From Larimichthys crocea (lineage: Eukaryota; Chordata; Actinopteri; Sciaenidae), in assembly GCF_000972845.2 (NCBI RefSeq), contig NC_040022.1, positions 6,168,979 to 6,232,978 of the forward strand: DNA of 64,000 nt, written 5' to 3'. Positions 61,691 through 64,000 of the stretch are shown here, one piece after another. The translations under genes and the position numbers were made by a program. Numbering within the stretch: the stretch's first letter is position 1; each line of letters opens with the position of its first letter. The notes beneath the pieces were generated by a model. That model made no database searches. It was not told the origin of the DNA and worked only from the letters and a program-made list of their open reading frames with translations.

Positions 61691-64000
61691 ACATAAACCT
61701 GGATGTAAACATGGGTGTGAATAACTCCATGTGGAAGCCATATCAAGCGTATGACCAAAACTGGGATAACTAGTTCATACTCAATTTGTATAATCTGAAC
61801 ATGTCAGACCTCTTCCACCGACAATGAAAGGCAGACAGATGCTAAGTTGAAAGACTCTCCTCACAGAGGCTTCAAAATTTTGTGAAATTTTAGGTTCCTC
61901 AAATTTAACTACAAAGAGTACTTTTTTTTTTTTTTAACCAAACTGTCTGGCCTGTGACGCTTTATATTAAAAGATAACACAGAGATGAGAAGAAAAAGAT
62001 CAAACAGTGAGACCATCTTTGTCTGGAAGCAGCACTCACTCGCTCACAGCTCTCCAGGAGACAGTTCAGATCCTCTGTCTGAAATGTTGCACGCCTCATG
62101 CTGTGAGGAGAAATGTGACGATGCAAAGGTGAGAGCATGTTTTCATTTGTGGAAAAATGAAATGAATCTGCAAGCTATTAGTTAATTGGGACGGATTGAA
62201 ACCATGAATATTTCCATCGCTTCACACAGCGTCATCACTTTCATCAGGGAAAATATTTGCCTGCTATGTTCATAATAGACCAATATATTGGATATTTTCT
62301 ACCACACAGTGTCCCTCTCAAACTTTCATTATCCTCACTGTCGCAAAAGTGGCTGTGTATAGCAACATGAATACAGATTTTGTTGTTCAATTTTAAATCA
62401 AATCTTCAATGCAGCATCTATAAATACATTCTGAAGGTAATCTTAACAATGTGCAGGAGAATGAGATGTTTTTTTCTCATTCACATGGCAAAAATGAATT
62501 GTATTGCTAAAGTGAGGTTAATGTTTCCATTGGGAAGAAAAATAATAAGTAATCCACCTTACATAATTAAGCCTCCTCGTTCACTTCTTTATTTTCTTGT
62601 TTATGCATGAGGCTGCACTCAGCACATGTACTGTATAAGAGCATGTCCTCGTTTGACCTTTAACACACATTAGTTTAGCACTAGTGTATTGCGGGAAATG
62701 TGAAAACGTAATCTATAATGCTGACTTCCAATTTCTTTTCAAGGGTGAATGATAGAATGAAAAATATGCAAACTGTATATGGAAAACCTGTGCAAGTCTT
62801 GTGGAATTTGACAGGGTGGAAATATGAAATGCCTCCATATGTGCAACATAAAATCATGCAAAGCAGTCATTGTGATTCAGAGCCAGACCTGTATGTTGAT
62901 AGAATTGGCTTGGTGCCTTCATACAGCGTATATGTTTGTGGACTGAAGGGAGGGTTAGCACCTGCTTGTAAGATCCGTGTTCCGATAAAATATACAAGGT
63001 GGCTTAAGAGTTTCCTTTTACCACTATCAGAGGTTTAAAGCAGGTTGTTAGTGTGGTTCTCTGCGGAGATAGCTGGGCGAAATGAAGGACCCTCCCTGAT
63101 GGTTACAAGCAAAGGAAGTGAGAAGTGGATCTTATCACTTCAGTATTTCTCGTCGGTACGACTTCCCGCAGGTCTGCATTAGAAAAAGATGAACATTCAG
63201 TGATGAGTGCTTTCCTTATGCATAAAACCGACCGAGGAGTGCCTCTGAAAAGGTTGTGAAAAGGCTTTCAGTGTACCTCCCATCCTGCCTCTGCACCGTG
63301 GGACATGGCGTCTCTCTTGCTCGGGCTGAAATGCCTCATCAAGCACCTCTCTTTGGGAAATTACAGCAGAGTGTGAGAGTTGCAGAGAGCTGAAAATAGT
63401 GAAACAGAGGGAGGCAAATACCGCCACCGGACTTTTTCTTTGTTAATTAAGCTCCACCCAGGCAGCTGAAGGTGCTGCTGGCAATGTACAAGGTGTTTTC
63501 AAGGAGACTGACATTTTTATTTACATTATTAATACTTGCTGCAATATTAACTATTTGTCCTATTTCCAGAAACACCTGTTATTTACAGACTCCTGAATAT
63601 TAGATGATTTGAAATTACTGCATATGTTCAACCAGTACTCTAGTGATCCATCATTGCACTGCTGTAACATTAAACTCACAATAGACAATTTAAGCAGCCA
63701 AATTTTGTCTGTCTTGAACTGTTTGCTGTCGAGTTGCATTGGTTATGTAGGTACCAGGGGAAAGAAGAATACATAGAGGAAAAGTATGTTCTGCTAGTAG
63801 AAAATAATAGAGCAGCGAGCCTCTAGCCTCAAATAGAGATGAGGGACTACTGAGGTCTGGTATTCTTACTTCTTTCTAGCTCCACACCTCCAGATTTTGT
63901 TCATTTTCCACCTTGTAGTCTTCAGCTACATGTAAAAGGGAAGAAGAAGAGGAGGAGAAGTTTGCCCTCAGGGATCTCTGCCAGAAAGCCTCGGTTGGGT
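61691..64000. other. asic2 intron 1 to window end, no feature seen
   Basis: No exon 2 of asic2 was found: neither the FTKYGKCYMFN-type segment nor any later DEG/ENaC motif is present. ORFs at 62380-62610 and 62718-63038 are not family-like. The intron therefore continues past the window. Confidence 0.5.

Overview
The window looks like genomic DNA from a bony fish, most likely a percomorph teleost. It is AT-rich and intron-like, has vertebrate splice signals and microsatellites, and carries several interspersed repeats of kinds I recognise from percomorph genomes: tRNA-derived SINEs, Tc1-like elements, L2/Rex-type LINE pieces and small MITEs. Nothing looks bacterial or viral. The species call is inference.

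Only one protein-coding segment is well supported. It is the first coding exon of asic2 (acid-sensing ion channel 2, DEG/ENaC family), plus strand, about 7479-8096, ending at a consensus splice donor (gtaagt) at 8097. The peptide carries the cytoplasmic His-Gly motif, TM1 and the first part of the extracellular domain, and matches the ASIC2b (MDEG2) type of alternative first exon rather than ASIC2a. No later exon was found, so intron 1 would run from 8097 past 64000 (more than 55.9 kb), in line with the very large introns of vertebrate ASIC2.

Layout: 1-5.6 kb is upstream noncoding DNA with a few old repeat pieces. 5.6-7.4 kb is the presumed promoter and 5' leader, with a strongly purine-rich (AG)n block at 5.8-6.4 kb, a pyrimidine-rich block near 7.0 kb and several upstream ORFs. 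7.48-8.10 kb is the exon. 8.1-64 kb is intron. The intron holds a perfect 44-bp tandem duplication next to the donor, a large inverted-repeat (fold-back) element at 11.3-12.3 kb, a cluster of three decayed Tc1-like copies at 33.2-36.7 kb, MITE-like elements at 40.9 and 44.8 kb, two oppositely oriented copies of one SINE with visible target-site duplications (48.4 and 57.8 kb), two minus-strand LINE reverse-transcriptase remnants (55.3 and 59.5 kb) and a third SINE-like repeat at 61.4 kb.

The most interesting points are a Tyr at the position that aligns with a histidine required for proton gating in other ASICs, an unusual leader with many upstream ORFs, a splice-flanked 226-bp open segment at 22.5 kb, and TATA-like elements inside the intron. 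I found no clearly new biological system. Nearly all other ORFs are chance or repeat-derived.
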